A stretch of DNA of 64,000 nt from an uncultured Pelagibacteraceae bacterium. GTDB lineage: Bacteria > Pseudomonadota > Alphaproteobacteria > Pelagibacterales > Pelagibacteraceae. A model generated the notes under the pieces. It was not told the DNA's origin. It was given only the letters and a program-made list of their open reading frames with translations, and made no database searches. The stretch spans positions 50,664-114,663 of the forward strand of contig CACKOU010000003.1 of the NCBI GenBank assembly GCA_902601895.1. The letters are read 5' to 3'. The position numbers and the translations under genes were made by a program. This document shows positions 44,708 through 56,690 of this stretch, piece by piece; position 1 is the stretch's first letter; the number at the start of each line of letters is the position of its first letter.

Positions 44708-46516
44708 ATGGGTGATACAATAGACAACATTAGGAATTTTGCGATTATAGCTCATATAGATCATGGTAAATCAACTATAGCGGACAGAATAATTCATAAA
44801 TGTGGAGGTTTGAGTGATAGAGAAATGAAATCTCAAGTGCTTGACTCTATGGATATAGAAAGAGAAAGAGGGATAACAATTAAAGCACAAACAGTTAAAT
44901 TAAATTATAAAGCTAAAAATGGCAAAAATTATATTTTAAATATTATAGATACCCCAGGCCATGTAGATTTTAGTTATGAAGTAAGTAGAAGCCTTTATGC
45001 GTGCGAGGGCTCAATATTAATTGTAGATAGTACACAAGGCGTAGAAGCCCAAACACTTGCAAATGTATATCAAGCACTTGATATAAATCATGAGATTATT
45101 CCAGTATTAAATAAAATTGATCTACCAGCATCTGATCTTGAAAGAACAAATAATCAAATTGAAGATGTTATTGGCATAGATACATCTAATTCTGTTCCTT
45201 GCTCTGGAAAAACTGGACAAGGAATAGATGAAATTCTTGAGCAAATTATTAACTCCTTGCCTGGACCTAAAGGTGAAAAAAATAGCAAATTAAAGTGTTT
45301 ATTAGTTGATAGCTGGTATGACACTTATCTTGGAGTAGTTATATTAGTGAGAGTTATAGATGGAAAACTAAAAAAAAATATGAAAATAAAAATGATGTCT
45401 ACAAATCAAGAATATATCGTAGAAAAAGTTGGTGTTTTTACCCCGAAGGCAAAAGATGTGAGTGAACTTAATGCTGGAGAAATAGGTTTTATTACAACTG
45501 GTATAAAAATTTTATCAGAAACTAAAGTTGGAGACACTATATGTGATGCAGAAAATCCTCTCAATGATGCATTACCAGGTTTTAAACCAAGTAAACCAGT
45601 AGTTTTTTGTGGTTTATTTCCTGTGGATAGTTCAGAATATCAAAAGTTAAAAGATGGACTTGCTAAATTACAATTAAATGACGCAAGTTTTTCTTATGAA
45701 GCAGAATCATCATCTGCTTTAGGACTTGGTTTCAGATGTGGATTTTTAGGTCTCTTACATCTTGAAATAATCACAGAAAGGCTTGAAAGAGAATTTGATA
45801 TTAATTTATTAACTACAACACCAGGTGTTGTTTATAAAGTTCACTTAAATAATGGTGAAATTTTTGAACTTCAAAATCCTTCAAATTTACCAGATCCTAA
45901 TTATATAAATTTTATTGAAGAACCATGGATTAAAGCTACAATTATCACTCCAGATCAGTATTTGGGATCAATTATTAAGTTATGTCAAAATAAAAGAGGT
46001 ATACAAACTAATTTAAGTTATTCGGGAAATCGTGCAGTAATTAATTATGAGATACCTTTAAATGAAGTCGTATTTGATTTTAATGATCGTCTTAAATCTA
46101 TGACAAGCGGATATGCTAGTTTTGATTATGAAATTATTGATCACAAAGAAGGAGATCTAGTAAAAATGAATATACTTGTAAATTCAGAACATGTTGATGC
46201 TCTTGCAATGATGATACATAAAGATTTTGCACAAACTACAGGTAGAGAGGTCTGTGAAAAATTAAAAGACTTAATCCCAAGACACAATTTTATGATACCA
46301 ATTCAGGCAGCTATTGGAGGTAAAATTATTGCAAGAGAAACTATCAAAGGTTTTAAAAAGGATGTGTTAACAAAAATTCATGGAGGTGGAGCCACAGATA
46401 GAAAAAGAAAACTACTAGAAAAACAGAAAAAAGGTAAAGCTAGAGCTAAGCAATTTGGAAAGGTTGAGATTCCTCAAGAGGCATTTATAGGTGTTTTAAG
46501 GATAAACAAAGATTAG
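44708..46516 (+). CDS. lepA: Elongation factor 4 (LepA)
   Basis: 602-residue translational GTPase. G1 is AHIDHGKST near residues 15-23, the switch region [13 protein letters not shown] near 51-63, G3 DTPGHVDF near 80-87 and G4 NKIDLP near 134-139. The C-terminal LepA-specific domain contains [19 protein letters not shown] near 560-578, which separates it from EF-G. Acts on ribosomes in the cytosol, back-translocating or aiding initiation. tRNA-Ser begins 8 bases after its stop codon. Confidence 0.97.
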   Translation: MGDTIDNIRNFAIIAHIDHGKSTIADRIIHKCGGLSDREMKSQVLDSMDIERERGITIKAQTVKLNYKAKNGKNYILNIIDTPGHVDFSYEVSRSLYACEGSILIVDSTQGVEAQTLANVYQALDINHEIIPVLNKIDLPASDLERTNNQIEDVIGIDTSNSVPCSGKTGQGIDEILEQIINSLPGPKGEKNSKLKCLLVDSWYDTYLGVVILVRVIDGKLKKNMKIKMMSTNQEYIVEKVGVFTPKAKDVSELNAGEIGFITTGIKILSETKVGDTICDAENPLNDALPGFKPSKPVVFCGLFPVDSSEYQKLKDGLAKLQLNDASFSYEAESSSALGLGFRCGFLGLLHLEIITERLEREFDINLLTTTPGVVYKVHLNNGEIFELQNPSNLPDPNYINFIEEPWIKATIITPDQYLGSIIKLCQNKRGIQTNLSYSGNRAVINYEIPLNEVVFDFNDRLKSMTSGYASFDYEIIDHKEGDLVKMNILVNSEHVDALAMMIHKDFAQTTGREVCEKLKDLIPRHNFMIPIQAAIGGKIIARETIKGFKKDVLTKIHGGGATDRKRKLLEKQKKGKARAKQFGKVEIPQEAFIGVLRINKD

Positions 46517-46523
46517 GTATTTT

Positions 46524-46613
46524 GGAGAGGTGGCCGAGTGGTTGAAGGCGCACGCTTGGAAAGTGTGTATAGGGGAAACTCTATCATGGGTTCGAATCCC
46601 ATTCTCTCCGCCA
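46524..46613 (+). tRNA. tRNA-Ser (anticodon GGA)
   Basis: 90-base class II tRNA with a long variable arm. The acceptor stem GGAGAGG pairs with TCTCTCC (one G-U). The anticodon stem CACGC/GTGTG encloses TTGGAAA, giving GGA (reads UCC and UCU). Variable arm ATAGGGGAAACTCTAT; T-loop GTTCGAATCC; discriminator G and an encoded CCA (46611-46613). Confidence 0.97.
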
Positions 46614-46620
46614 TATAATA

Positions 46621-47757
46621 CTAATTTACATTATTTAATTTTTCACCAATTGATGTAAATATTTTGCCAAAATAATTCAAAATTTTTTTCCCAAATATTT
46701 TTTTTAAAATTTTTTTTACATTTTGTCTAAATTTTATATTTTTAGGCACATAATTTACATATTTTCCATAATAAGGATTACCTAAATCTTTTATTTTTAT
46801 TAATTCTTCTTTGATATTTTGATTATCTTTCTCTATACATCGCTTACATAATATAAAGTGATTAAATTTTTGCTTAAACGAAGATTTTGAAATTACAGTT
46901 TCCCATTTTTCATCATATGGATAATCTGAAATTTTCAACCCTTCAAATGATGATGTTTTTTCATATCTATTAATGTTTAAAAAATAACCATCATTTTTTA
47001 TAAATTTATGAATAAACTCAAAATAAAATTGTATAGATTCTTTATTCATTTCTTGCATTGATCTCGAGTTTATAAATAAGTCAATTTTAATTTTTTCGTC
47101 AATATTTAATGTAGGAGGTAAGATAATTATGTCATTTGTATTAAAATCTTCATATGTTAACACACCTTTTTCCTTATAATCATCGTATAAAAAAAATTTT
47201 TTATTTGGAAAATTTTCTTTTAAATAATATGATGTAAGAAGACCTGCCTCAGGCAAATCTATTGAGAGTAATTTTGTATTATAATTCCGAATAAATAATT
47301 CTGCAAAACTTCCAAAACCACCGCCTATTTCACAAATATTTCTTATATTCTTACTATCTAAAATTTTATTCTTAATTTCATAAAACCAATGTAGATGTAT
47401 AAGTTTATTGTAATCTACGTAATAATTTTTATATCTTACTAAAAATTCGCTATTACCAATATTATTTTTGGATAAATTTGATAATACATACTCTTCAGAT
47501 GTATCATTTATTAAATCTGCAAATAGTTCAAATGTTAGAGGATTTTTTTGATCATCTAATCCAGAGCTAAGTCCATTATCAGATCTAAAGTTTGATAGAT
47601 TTTCAATATTAAATTTATGAAGATTATATCTTTGCCAGTATATACTTTTCATACTAGATTTTTTTGATTCATCATAAAAGTCTTTTAATACTAAATTATA
47701 GTTATGAATTAGTCTTTTATTATCCATCCCAAAATCCTTATATTTATTTATTGTCAT
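46621..47757 (-). CDS. Putative sugar O-methyltransferase
   Basis: 378 residues. The SAM-binding motif I is [15 protein letters not shown] near residues 140-154, followed by [17 protein letters not shown] (motif II acid) and SRSMQEM with a conserved FINRY-like ending ([10 protein letters not shown] near 256). The pattern fits the bacterial putative sugar O-methyltransferase family associated with polysaccharide clusters. N-terminal residues 1-110 and the basic, C-terminal 50 residues are not recognised. Substrate unknown. It is a lone accessory-looking gene between tRNA-Ser and gyrB, facing the tRNA. Start could also be Met11. Confidence 0.7.
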   Translation of the reverse strand: MTINKYKDFGMDNKRLIHNYNLVLKDFYDESKKSSMKSIYWQRYNLHKFNIENLSNFRSDNGLSSGLDDQKNPLTFELFADLINDTSEEYVLSNLSKNNIGNSEFLVRYKNYYVDYNKLIHLHWFYEIKNKILDSKNIRNICEIGGGFGSFAELFIRNYNTKLLSIDLPEAGLLTSYYLKENFPNKKFFLYDDYKEKGVLTYEDFNTNDIIILPPTLNIDEKIKIDLFINSRSMQEMNKESIQFYFEFIHKFIKNDGYFLNINRYEKTSSFEGLKISDYPYDEKWETVISKSSFKQKFNHFILCKRCIEKDNQNIKEELIKIKDLGNPYYGKYVNYVPKNIKFRQNVKKILKKIFGKKILNYFGKIFTSIGEKLNNVN

Positions 47758-50025
<2,268 letters not shown>

Positions 50026-51306
50026 ATGGATTTAAAACAATCTGTCAAAACTGCATCCTTAAACAAATCAATTTATATAAACTTAAGGTGGATAGGTATA
50101 TTAGGACAATTTATTACAATAAATTCTGTTAAATTTATTTTAGGCTTTGACTTCAACTTTATTCTATCAAATCTTATAATTTTTGTTGGAGCTTTAAGTA
50201 ACTTATACCTAATGTTTTTTTATAAAAAACCAATACTTTCTAATGTAACCTCTTTTAATTTTTTATCTTTAGATATACTTCAATTGAGTGCTTTACTTTA
50301 CCTATCTGGGGGTATTTTAAATCCATTTTCAATATTCCTTTTAATACCAAGTGTATTTGCTGCATCAAATTTAAATATTAAAACAAATATTGCTTTAATT
50401 TTAATTACTCTAGTATCGATTATAATTTTAACTTTTTATCATTATGAATTGCCAAAACCATTGAATGAATACAATATTAGCTTGTATTATTACTATGCAA
50501 TTCCTCTAGCATTGATAATTGCATTATTTTTTTTAAATTATTTTGCATTTATTTTCGGACAGGAAACAAACCTTAGGAAAGATGCATTAGATAAAATCCA
50601 AGAAGTGATATCCAAAGAACATGAACTAGTTTCACTTGGAGGACAAGCTGCAGCTGCAGCTCATTCATTTGGTACACCTTTGTCTACAATTAAAATAATT
50701 TCTCACGATTTATTTGATCAATTTAAAGACAACGATGATGTAAAAAAAGATCTTGAGCTATTAATTAGTCAAGTTAATAGGTGTAATGATATTTTAAAAA
50801 AACTAACATTAAATCCTACTATAGAAGATGATTTTATTGACAAAAATAAAACGCTTTACGATTATATTAATGAGATAGTTAACTCATTTAAGGAAATTTC
50901 TAATAAGAATTTCAATATTGATAAAGAGCAAGATTCTAACTCATTTGAAATTTTAAAATCTGTTGAAATTGTTTATGGTTTGAGGAATTTTATTGGAAAT
51001 GCTAATAAATTTTCAAAAGAAAATATCTATATTGCTATCAAAAGTGATAGTCAAAAGACTGAAATAACAATAGAGGATGATGGACTTGGCATACCAAAAG
51101 ATATACTTAATAAAATTGGAGAACCCTATATTAAGACACTTAAACCTAAAGATAATAAAAAAACTGGATTAGGGTTAGGGATTTTTATAGGCAAAACTTT
51201 GTTAGAAAAAAATTCTGCAAAAATAACAATTAGAAATTCAGAAACTAGAGGTGGAGCTGAAGTTAAAATAGAGTGGGAAAATAAAAATTTAAAAAAATTA
51301 GTGTAA
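50026..51306 (+). CDS. regB: RegB/PrrB-type redox sensor histidine kinase
   Basis: 426 residues. About six hydrophobic segments fill residues 20-190. The quinone-sensing heptapeptide GGILNPF is at 95-101. The phosphoacceptor H213 is in [16 protein letters not shown], the RegB form of the H box, and the redox-active cysteine equivalent is C253 in [12 protein letters not shown]. The kinase core ends with DDGLGIP and [16 protein letters not shown]. RegB measures the quinone pool or redox state and phosphorylates RegA, controlling energy metabolism in purple bacteria. RegA and SenC, the usual neighbours, are not in view. The stop overlaps cobT (opposite strand) by 9 bases. Confidence 0.88.
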   Translation: MDLKQSVKTASLNKSIYINLRWIGILGQFITINSVKFILGFDFNFILSNLIIFVGALSNLYLMFFYKKPILSNVTSFNFLSLDILQLSALLYLSGGILNPFSIFLLIPSVFAASNLNIKTNIALILITLVSIIILTFYHYELPKPLNEYNISLYYYYAIPLALIIALFFLNYFAFIFGQETNLRKDALDKIQEVISKEHELVSLGGQAAAAAHSFGTPLSTIKIISHDLFDQFKDNDDVKKDLELLISQVNRCNDILKKLTLNPTIEDDFIDKNKTLYDYINEIVNSFKEISNKNFNIDKEQDSNSFEILKSVEIVYGLRNFIGNANKFSKENIYIAIKSDSQKTEITIEDDGLGIPKDILNKIGEPYIKTLKPKDNKKTGLGLGIFIGKTLLEKNSAKITIRNSETRGGAEVKIEWENKNLKKLV

Positions 51307-53088
51307 TTTTTTATTATTTTCAAACAAACCACTAAGCTGACCAATCATTACATCACCTAACTCTTGAACATCAGCAATTTTTATCGCTTTTTTGTAATAC
51401 CTCGAAACATCGTGACCAATACCTATTGCAAGAATTTCGATATCGCTTTTGTTTTCTATTAATTTTACAGTTTGCTTTAGATGTTTTTCTAAAAAATCAC
51501 CCGAGTTAACAGATAATGTTGAGTCATCAACTGGAGCTCCATCCGAAATAACCATAAGAATTTTCCTTTCTTCTTTTCTTTTCTTAAGTCTATTGAAAGC
51601 CCAAGTAATAGCTTCTCCATCAATATTTTCTTTAAGCAGACCCTCTTTTAGCATTAAGCCTAAATTTTTTTTTGATTGTCTCCAGTGAGTGTCAGCAGAT
51701 TTATAAATTATGTGTCTTAAATCATTTAAACGTCCTGGATTTTTTAATTTTCCAAGTTTATTCCACTTTTCTCTACTCTTACCACCCTTCCAATTCTTTG
51801 TTGTGAAACCAAGAATTTCTACTTTAACCGAGCATCTTTCTAATGTTCTAGACAATATATCAGCACAAAGAGCGGCAATAGTAATTGGCCTTCCTCTCAT
51901 TGATCCTGAATTATCTATGAGTAAAGTCACAACTGTATCTTTAAACTCTAAATCTTTCTCTTTTTTAAAAGAAAGAGAATTATATGGATCAATTATTATT
52001 CTTGGTAATTTTGAACTATCTAATAAACCTTCTTCAAGATCAAATTCCCAAGATCTATTTTGTTTTGCAAGTAACTGCCTTTGCAATTTATTTGCGAGTT
52101 TCGTAATTATGTCTTGGAAACTAGTTAACTGTTGATCTAAATTTTTTCTTAATTTAGAAATTTCCTCTGAGTTTTCCAATGTTTCTGCTTTTGCTATCTC
52201 ATCAAATTCTGAAGTATATATTTTATATTCTTTATTACTTATTCCTAAATTTTTTTTCTGAACAATATTTTCTATTTCATTATTTTCAGCATCATCATTT
52301 CCTAATTGTTCATCAAGTCTAAACTCATTCATTTCATCAGAACTATCAACACCTTCATTTATACTATCTTCCTCTTCTCTTTCCTGAGAGTCTCCACTAT
52401 CTGTTTTTTGATCGTCCTTTGAATTATTACTATCCCGCTCATCTTCTTTCTGGTCTTCTTTCTTATTTTCCTCTTCAGACTCGAAGATTTCCATGTTCTG
52501 AAGAATTTCTGATATTTTAGAATTGTATATGTCTTGATTCTCTGCATTTTCTTTTAAAAAGTTTATGTGTTTATCTAAAGATTTTTTAAAATCATCTTTC
52601 CAATATGATAAAATTTTTTCAGCACTTTCAGATAAACTTACATTCATTAGTTTATTAAGCATGTAATATTCAAAAGCTTCAGAAACATTAGACTCTTCTT
52701 TCTTTTTTATGTTTTCAGATTTTGCAGTGCTTATCTTATTTTCATATTTGCTCATTAAATTTTTAGAAATTCCCCTCATCATTTGTGATCCTAAAAGTTC
52801 ATATCTTATTTTCTCAGAAATTTTATACAGCGTATGACAAGTAGGTGTTTTTGGAATATTTTGTTCCAGAGTAGAATTATCAGAAAATTTTCTTTTTAAT
52901 GCCTCCGAATCTGCCTCGGCTCTTAATTTAATAAAGTTTTCTTTATCTTTTAAATTATCAAATTTAGAAATATTAAATTCTTTTAAATTTTTTTTGTCTT
53001 TTAATGGATATATTTCACCTGAAATCGCTTTAATCGTTGAATTTAAAGCTTGTTTAAATTGCTCTTTTATAAGATCATCTTTGTTCAT
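51298..53088 (-). CDS. cobT: CobT-like VWA protein (cobaltochelatase subunit family)
   Basis: 596 residues from the ATG at 53088, which overlaps the cobS stop as TAATG; a longer in-frame start at 53136 would overlap cobS by 49 bases and is less likely. Regions: an N-terminal helical part with [20 protein letters not shown], a very acidic Glu/Asp/Ser-rich linker around 200-275, and a C-terminal von Willebrand A domain with the metal-binding DNSGSM and later [11 protein letters not shown]. CobT with CobS and CobN inserts cobalt into hydrogenobyrinate a,c-diamide. No other cobalamin gene is seen here, so the role may differ from textbook cobaltochelatase. Confidence 0.88.
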   Translation of the reverse strand: MNKDDLIKEQFKQALNSTIKAISGEIYPLKDKKNLKEFNISKFDNLKDKENFIKLRAEADSEALKRKFSDNSTLEQNIPKTPTCHTLYKISEKIRYELLGSQMMRGISKNLMSKYENKISTAKSENIKKKEESNVSEAFEYYMLNKLMNVSLSESAEKILSYWKDDFKKSLDKHINFLKENAENQDIYNSKISEILQNMEIFESEEENKKEDQKEDERDSNNSKDDQKTDSGDSQEREEEDSINEGVDSSDEMNEFRLDEQLGNDDAENNEIENIVQKKNLGISNKEYKIYTSEFDEIAKAETLENSEEISKLRKNLDQQLTSFQDIITKLANKLQRQLLAKQNRSWEFDLEEGLLDSSKLPRIIIDPYNSLSFKKEKDLEFKDTVVTLLIDNSGSMRGRPITIAALCADILSRTLERCSVKVEILGFTTKNWKGGKSREKWNKLGKLKNPGRLNDLRHIIYKSADTHWRQSKKNLGLMLKEGLLKENIDGEAITWAFNRLKKRKEERKILMVISDGAPVDDSTLSVNSGDFLEKHLKQTVKLIENKSDIEILAIGIGHDVSRYYKKAIKIADVQELGDVMIGQLSGLFENNKKLH

Positions 53089-54062
53089 TAAACCTGAATA
53101 TTTATCATTGACTCTGGCAATTCTTCGCCAAAACATCTTTGATAGTATTCTGCGATTGTATTCTTTTCTACATCATCACATTTATTTAAAAAAGTTACTC
53201 TGAATGCATATCCAACATCTTTAAATATTTCAGAATTTTCTGCCCAATGCAGTACTGTCCTAGGACTCATAACAGTTGAAATATCTCCAGCCATAAAGCC
53301 TTTTCTTGTTAGTGTCGCAACTTTTATCATGTTTGCAATTCTCTCTTTACCTTTATTATTATCTAGATTCTTATTTTTTCCTAAAATAATTTCCATTTCT
53401 TTATCCAGGGCTAAATAATTTAATGTTGTAACAATGTTCCATCTATCCATTTGCCCCTGGTTTATTTGTTGTGTTCCGTGATAAAGGCCAGTCGTATCCC
53501 CTAAACCAACAGTATTTGAAGTTGCAAATAATCTGAAATATTTATTTTGTTTAATGACCTTATTCTTATCTAATAAAGTAAAATTTCCCTCAGCTTCTAA
53601 AACTCTTTGAATTACAAACATCACATCTGGTCTACCAGCATCATATTCATCAAATACTAAAGCTACTGGATTTTGTATCGACCAAGGAAGAATTCCCTCC
53701 TTGAATTCTGTAACTTGTTTTCCGTCTTTGATTACAATTGAGTCTTTACCAATTAAATCTATTCTACTAACATGACTATCTAAATTAATTCTGATACATG
53801 GCCAGTTCAATCTAGCTGCGATTTGTTCTATATGTGTTGATTTACCTGTTCCATGATAACCTTGTACAAGGACTCTTTTATTAAATGAAAATCCAGAGAG
53901 GATTGCTAAAGTTGTATCTTTATCAAATTTATATGTTTTATCTATATCTGGCACATATTCGGTTTTTTTTGAAAATGCACCAACTTCCATATCAGAGTCT
54001 ATACCGAATGTTTGTTTAATCGATAATTTAATATCTGGTGTTTGTTCAATATTTATCGTCAA
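53088..54062 (-). CDS. cobS: CobS-like AAA+ ATPase (cobaltochelatase subunit family)
   Basis: 324 residues, MoxR-type AAA+. Walker A is [10 protein letters not shown] near residues 67-76, Walker B region [15 protein letters not shown] near 131-145, sensor 1 FATSNT near 182-187, and the arginine-containing [11 protein letters not shown] near 263-273. The N-terminus [20 protein letters not shown] is specific to CobS. It forms a ring that, with the VWA partner CobT, remodels a substrate protein. It overlaps the J-domain gene by 17 bases and couples to cobT by TAATG, so the three are one transcript. Confidence 0.92.
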   Translation of the reverse strand: MTINIEQTPDIKLSIKQTFGIDSDMEVGAFSKKTEYVPDIDKTYKFDKDTTLAILSGFSFNKRVLVQGYHGTGKSTHIEQIAARLNWPCIRINLDSHVSRIDLIGKDSIVIKDGKQVTEFKEGILPWSIQNPVALVFDEYDAGRPDVMFVIQRVLEAEGNFTLLDKNKVIKQNKYFRLFATSNTVGLGDTTGLYHGTQQINQGQMDRWNIVTTLNYLALDKEMEIILGKNKNLDNNKGKERIANMIKVATLTRKGFMAGDISTVMSPRTVLHWAENSEIFKDVGYAFRVTFLNKCDDVEKNTIAEYYQRCFGEELPESMINIQV

Positions 54063-54579
54063 TTTTTTCCTTATAAGTATTTTTTAATTGGGTATAAGCT
54101 AAAGTTATTACCTTAAGCTTATCTTCAAATTTTTTATTGCCAGCATTCATATCAGGGTGAAATTTTTTCACAAGTCTTTTGAATTTTTCTTGTATTTTAG
54201 CCCATTTTAAACCAACTCCAACACCCAAAATTTCAAAGGCTTTGAGGTCATTACTATTAAACTTAAATTTATTCATATGATTAAAGTTACTAAAATCTTT
54301 AAATTTTCCATTTTCATCTTTTAAAGTATTATTCCATAATATTTTAAAAAAATTGTCTGAAGAGCTAAAACTTTGTGTTGGCTTATGCCATGTTATGTCA
54401 GATTTTAAAAAGTTGATTACTTGTTCGTCGCTCATACCTGAGAAATAATTCCAGCTTTTATTAAATTCTCTTACATGCTCAAGACAGAGCAGCTTATATT
54501 CTTTGCTGTTATCCTTTTCTTTTGGAGCTTTGTAAAGTCCCTCTTCGTTACAATTATTCCATTCACAAATATTTTTCAT
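54046..54579 (-). CDS. J-domain protein with N-terminal cysteine motif
   Basis: 177 residues from the ATG at 54579 (a second, upstream Met at 54594 would overlap the bolA -10 region). N-terminal ICEWNNCNEEGLYKAPKEKD with a later LLCLEHVREFNKSW forms a CxxxxC...C-H type metal-binding box conserved in this alphaproteobacterial family. The C-terminal 65 residues are a J domain with FEILGVG and KKFHPDMNAG carrying HPD. J proteins recruit DnaK/Hsp70 to clients. Placed directly upstream of cobS and cobT, it may bring DnaK to the CobST complex. Confidence 0.85.
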   Translation of the reverse strand: MKNICEWNNCNEEGLYKAPKEKDNSKEYKLLCLEHVREFNKSWNYFSGMSDEQVINFLKSDITWHKPTQSFSSSDNFFKILWNNTLKDENGKFKDFSNFNHMNKFKFNSNDLKAFEILGVGVGLKWAKIQEKFKRLVKKFHPDMNAGNKKFEDKLKVITLAYTQLKNTYKEKIDDKY

Positions 54580-54589
54580 ATTATATAAT
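54580..54589. promoter_or_regulatory. Palindromic TATA element between bolA and the J-protein gene
   Basis: ATTATATAAT is a perfect 10-bp palindrome filling half of the 20 bases between the two divergent starts. It contains TATAAT for bolA (54584-54589, ending 10 bases before the ATG) and, on the other strand, TATAAT at 54585-54580 directly abutting the J-protein ATG. Only the bolA direction gives a usable -10 to start distance. Confidence 0.4.
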
Positions 54590-54599
54590 ACCAAGTTTA

Positions 54600-54860
54600 A
54601 TGGATATTAATCAACTTTCAAAAAAAATTGAAAATAAACTTTTAAAAGACAATTTTATAAAAGACGTAAATATAATTGACAACACTCACAAGCATTTAAA
54701 ACACAATTCACATCAGAAAGGTAAATTTCATATTAAATTAGAAATAAATTCTGACATATTAAAAAAAGCGAATAGAATCCAGTCTAATAAAGTGATTTAC
54801 AAAATTTTAAGTGAAGAATTAAAAACTGATATTCATTCTTTACAAATAAGCTTTATTTAA
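54600..54860 (+). CDS. bolA: BolA family protein
   Basis: 86 residues, from MDINQLSKKIENKLLKD. The class II KH-like fold shows DNTHKHLKHNSHQKGKFHIK near residues 28-47, with the conserved His and the nucleic-acid/iron-ligand loop, then RIQSNKVIYKILSEEL near 60-75. BolA proteins work with monothiol glutaredoxins in iron-sulfur cluster handling and iron regulation, or bind DNA at promoters. The glutaredoxin gene that often follows is not here; aroB overlaps its end on the other strand by 21 bases. Confidence 0.92.
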   Translation: MDINQLSKKIENKLLKDNFIKDVNIIDNTHKHLKHNSHQKGKFHIKLEINSDILKKANRIQSNKVIYKILSEELKTDIHSLQISFI

Positions 54861-55955
54861 TTCTTTTAATAAAAACTTCTTCAATTCACCAGATTTGGCC
54901 TGATAATTTAGATTTAGTATACCAAAATTCTTTATTAATATTAAGTTTATACTATCTGATTTATTTTTTTTATCACTTTTCATAAAATTTAGTATTGATG
55001 TAATCTTCCTTCTATTAAAAAGGTCTTGATACTTATTTTTAATTTCTATTTTTTTAATATGATTATTTATTAATTCTGAATTTATATTTGAAATAATTTT
55101 TTTTTCTTTACTAAAATTTACAGCATTCATTAAACCTAATATAACAGCTTCTCCGTGATTTAATTTTTTTGAATAACCAAGAGTAGCCTCGTATGCATGG
55201 GCAAAAGTATGGCCAAGATTTAAGGATTTTCTTAAATTTTTTTCTTTTTCATCCTTTTCAATAATTTTTTTTTTTAATAAACAGCTATTTAAAATTGCAT
55301 TAATTATAAAATTTTCTTTTAGATTTAAAATCTTATTAAAATTTTTATCTAAAAAAATAAAATTTTTTTTGTTATCTATTAAACTACTTTTTAATATTTC
55401 AGCATACCCACATGTAATTTCTCTTTTGGGGAGGGTACGTAGTAAATTAATATCTGAAACTACTAAATCTGGCTGATAAAAACTTCCTACAAGATTTTTT
55501 CCAAATTTATTATTAATACCTGTTTTTCCACCTATTGAAGAGTCGACTTGAGCCAATAAAGTGGAGGGTATATTAATAAATTTTATTCCTCTTTTATATG
55601 TGCTGGCTGCATATCCAACTACATCTCCTGTAATTCCTCCACCAAATGAAATCATACAATCCTCTCTATAAAAATTATTTTTGAATAAAACGTTATGTAT
55701 TTTATCGATACTTATATAACTTTTATTTTTTTCATTTGCATTAAAATTTAAAGTATAAATTTTATGATTTTTTAAATTTCTTAAGAGTAGTGTTCTAAAT
55801 TTTTTTGGTATCTTATTGTCAATTACAATCAAACATTTTGAAAAAAATAATTTATTTTTTTTTAAAATATTTTTTAATTTTGGAATTAGATTAGTACCAA
55901 TATGGACTTCGTAATTTTTACTTTTAGTTTTAACCTTTATTATTTTTGATTTCAT
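54840..55955 (-). CDS. aroB: 3-dehydroquinate synthase
   Basis: 371 residues, second step of the shikimate pathway (DAHP to 3-dehydroquinate). NAD-binding SFGGGITGDVVGYAASTYKRG in pieces, with IPSTLLAQVDSSIGGKTG near residues 129-146 holding the metal and substrate contacts, KNLVGSFYQP near 154, and the zinc-binding histidines in NLGHTFAHAYE and NHGEAVILG near 243-270. The start overlaps aroK by 26 bases. With aroK it forms a two-gene minus-strand unit. Confidence 0.95.
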   Translation of the reverse strand: MKSKIIKVKTKSKNYEVHIGTNLIPKLKNILKKNKLFFSKCLIVIDNKIPKKFRTLLLRNLKNHKIYTLNFNANEKNKSYISIDKIHNVLFKNNFYREDCMISFGGGITGDVVGYAASTYKRGIKFINIPSTLLAQVDSSIGGKTGINNKFGKNLVGSFYQPDLVVSDINLLRTLPKREITCGYAEILKSSLIDNKKNFIFLDKNFNKILNLKENFIINAILNSCLLKKKIIEKDEKEKNLRKSLNLGHTFAHAYEATLGYSKKLNHGEAVILGLMNAVNFSKEKKIISNINSELINNHIKKIEIKNKYQDLFNRRKITSILNFMKSDKKNKSDSINLILIKNFGILNLNYQAKSGELKKFLLKELNKAYL

Positions 55956-56454
55956 ATTTTTTTATAATTTTATTTGCTATTTCATTCTTATTTAGCTCAT
56001 CACAATTAATTGTGAAATCTGCTAAACTATATATTTTAGTTCTCTCATTTATTAGTTTCTCTAAATCTGTTTCACTTAATTTCATAGCTAGAGGTCGTTT
56101 TTTGCTACCTTTTATTCTTTTAATTATTACATCTTTTTTCCAGTTTAACCAAAAACTAAAAGAATTTTTCTTACATTCTCTCCTTATATTTGTATTGATA
56201 TATGCACCTCCGCCTAGTGATAAAATTTGCTTTTCACCTTTTAAACATGACAATGTTATCTCTTCCTCACATTCACGGAAGTATTTTTCTCCCTTTTTTT
56301 TGAAAATTTCTGCGATTTTCATTTTTTCTTTTTCTTCAATTTTGCTATCTGTATCGACAAATTTTAATTTCATTTGTTTAGAAATTAGTTTGCCAATTAA
56401 TGACTTTCCCGAACCCATCATGCCTACTAAAACTAGATTTTTATTCGATTCCAT
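55930..56454 (-). CDS. aroK: Shikimate kinase
   Basis: 174 residues. The P-loop GMMGSGKS is at residues 11-18, the shikimate-binding DTDSKIEE near 35-42 and the substrate Arg in FRECEEE near 59, GGGAY near 82-86, and the adenine-side KRPLA near 118-122. Phosphorylates shikimate with ATP. Overlaps aroB by 26 bases. Divergent from a small membrane-protein gene across 95 bases. Confidence 0.95.
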   Translation of the reverse strand: MESNKNLVLVGMMGSGKSLIGKLISKQMKLKFVDTDSKIEEKEKMKIAEIFKKKGEKYFRECEEEITLSCLKGEKQILSLGGGAYINTNIRRECKKNSFSFWLNWKKDVIIKRIKGSKKRPLAMKLSETDLEKLINERTKIYSLADFTINCDELNKNEIANKIIKKYEIKNNKG

Positions 56455-56523
56455 ATATTTCTAAGTTGAAAAAACACAAATATGTCTTATTTTGATTTTA
56501 AAAAATTATATATTTTAAAACAT

Positions 56524-56529
56524 TATAAT
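56524..56529 (+). promoter_or_regulatory. -10 hexamer upstream of the 46-residue membrane-protein gene
   Basis: Perfect TATAAT ending 20 bases before the ATG at 56550. No -35 at standard spacing (a TTGATT at 56492 is 26 bases away). Weak evidence in such AT-rich DNA. Confidence 0.3.
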
Positions 56530-56549
56530 ACAAAGAAATATATCAAAAT

Positions 56550-56690
56550 ATGAAATTTGCAATTAAAGCTGGAATAATTTTTTTTATATTAATTTTGTCT
56601 ATTTTTGTTTTGAGTCAGATAGATTTTCCATCTCCGAATAAAAAAATTGAAGTGATTTTGCCTAATGAAAATTTTAAAACAATCAAGTAA
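56550..56690 (+). CDS. 46-residue single-helix membrane protein, unrecognised
   Basis: Starts MKFAIKAGIIFF and has one hydrophobic helix (about residues 5-23) followed by a short polar domain with IDFPSPNKKIEVILPNENFK. It reads as an N-in, C-out membrane-anchored small protein with a periplasmic tail. Coding support: clear ATG, a TATAAT 20 bases upstream, a conserved-looking charged tail, and a 26-base overlap with the next secreted-protein gene, suggesting coupling. I do not recognise a family. The pairing hints that the two products act together at the envelope. Confidence 0.55.
   Translation: MKFAIKAGIIFFILILSIFVLSQIDFPSPNKKIEVILPNENFKTIK

Noticed and set aside
46524..46613. tRNA-Ser as an integration site
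   Set aside because: No integrase and no second copy of the tRNA 3' end was noticed in the window.
51710..52135. 141-codon plus-strand frame opposite cobT
   Set aside because: Antisense shadow of the VWA domain, no recognisable domain.
55946..56464. 172-codon open frame on the plus strand opposite aroK
   Set aside because: Phe/Ser/Leu-rich shadow of aroK, no motif, no start signals; aroK has all its catalytic motifs.
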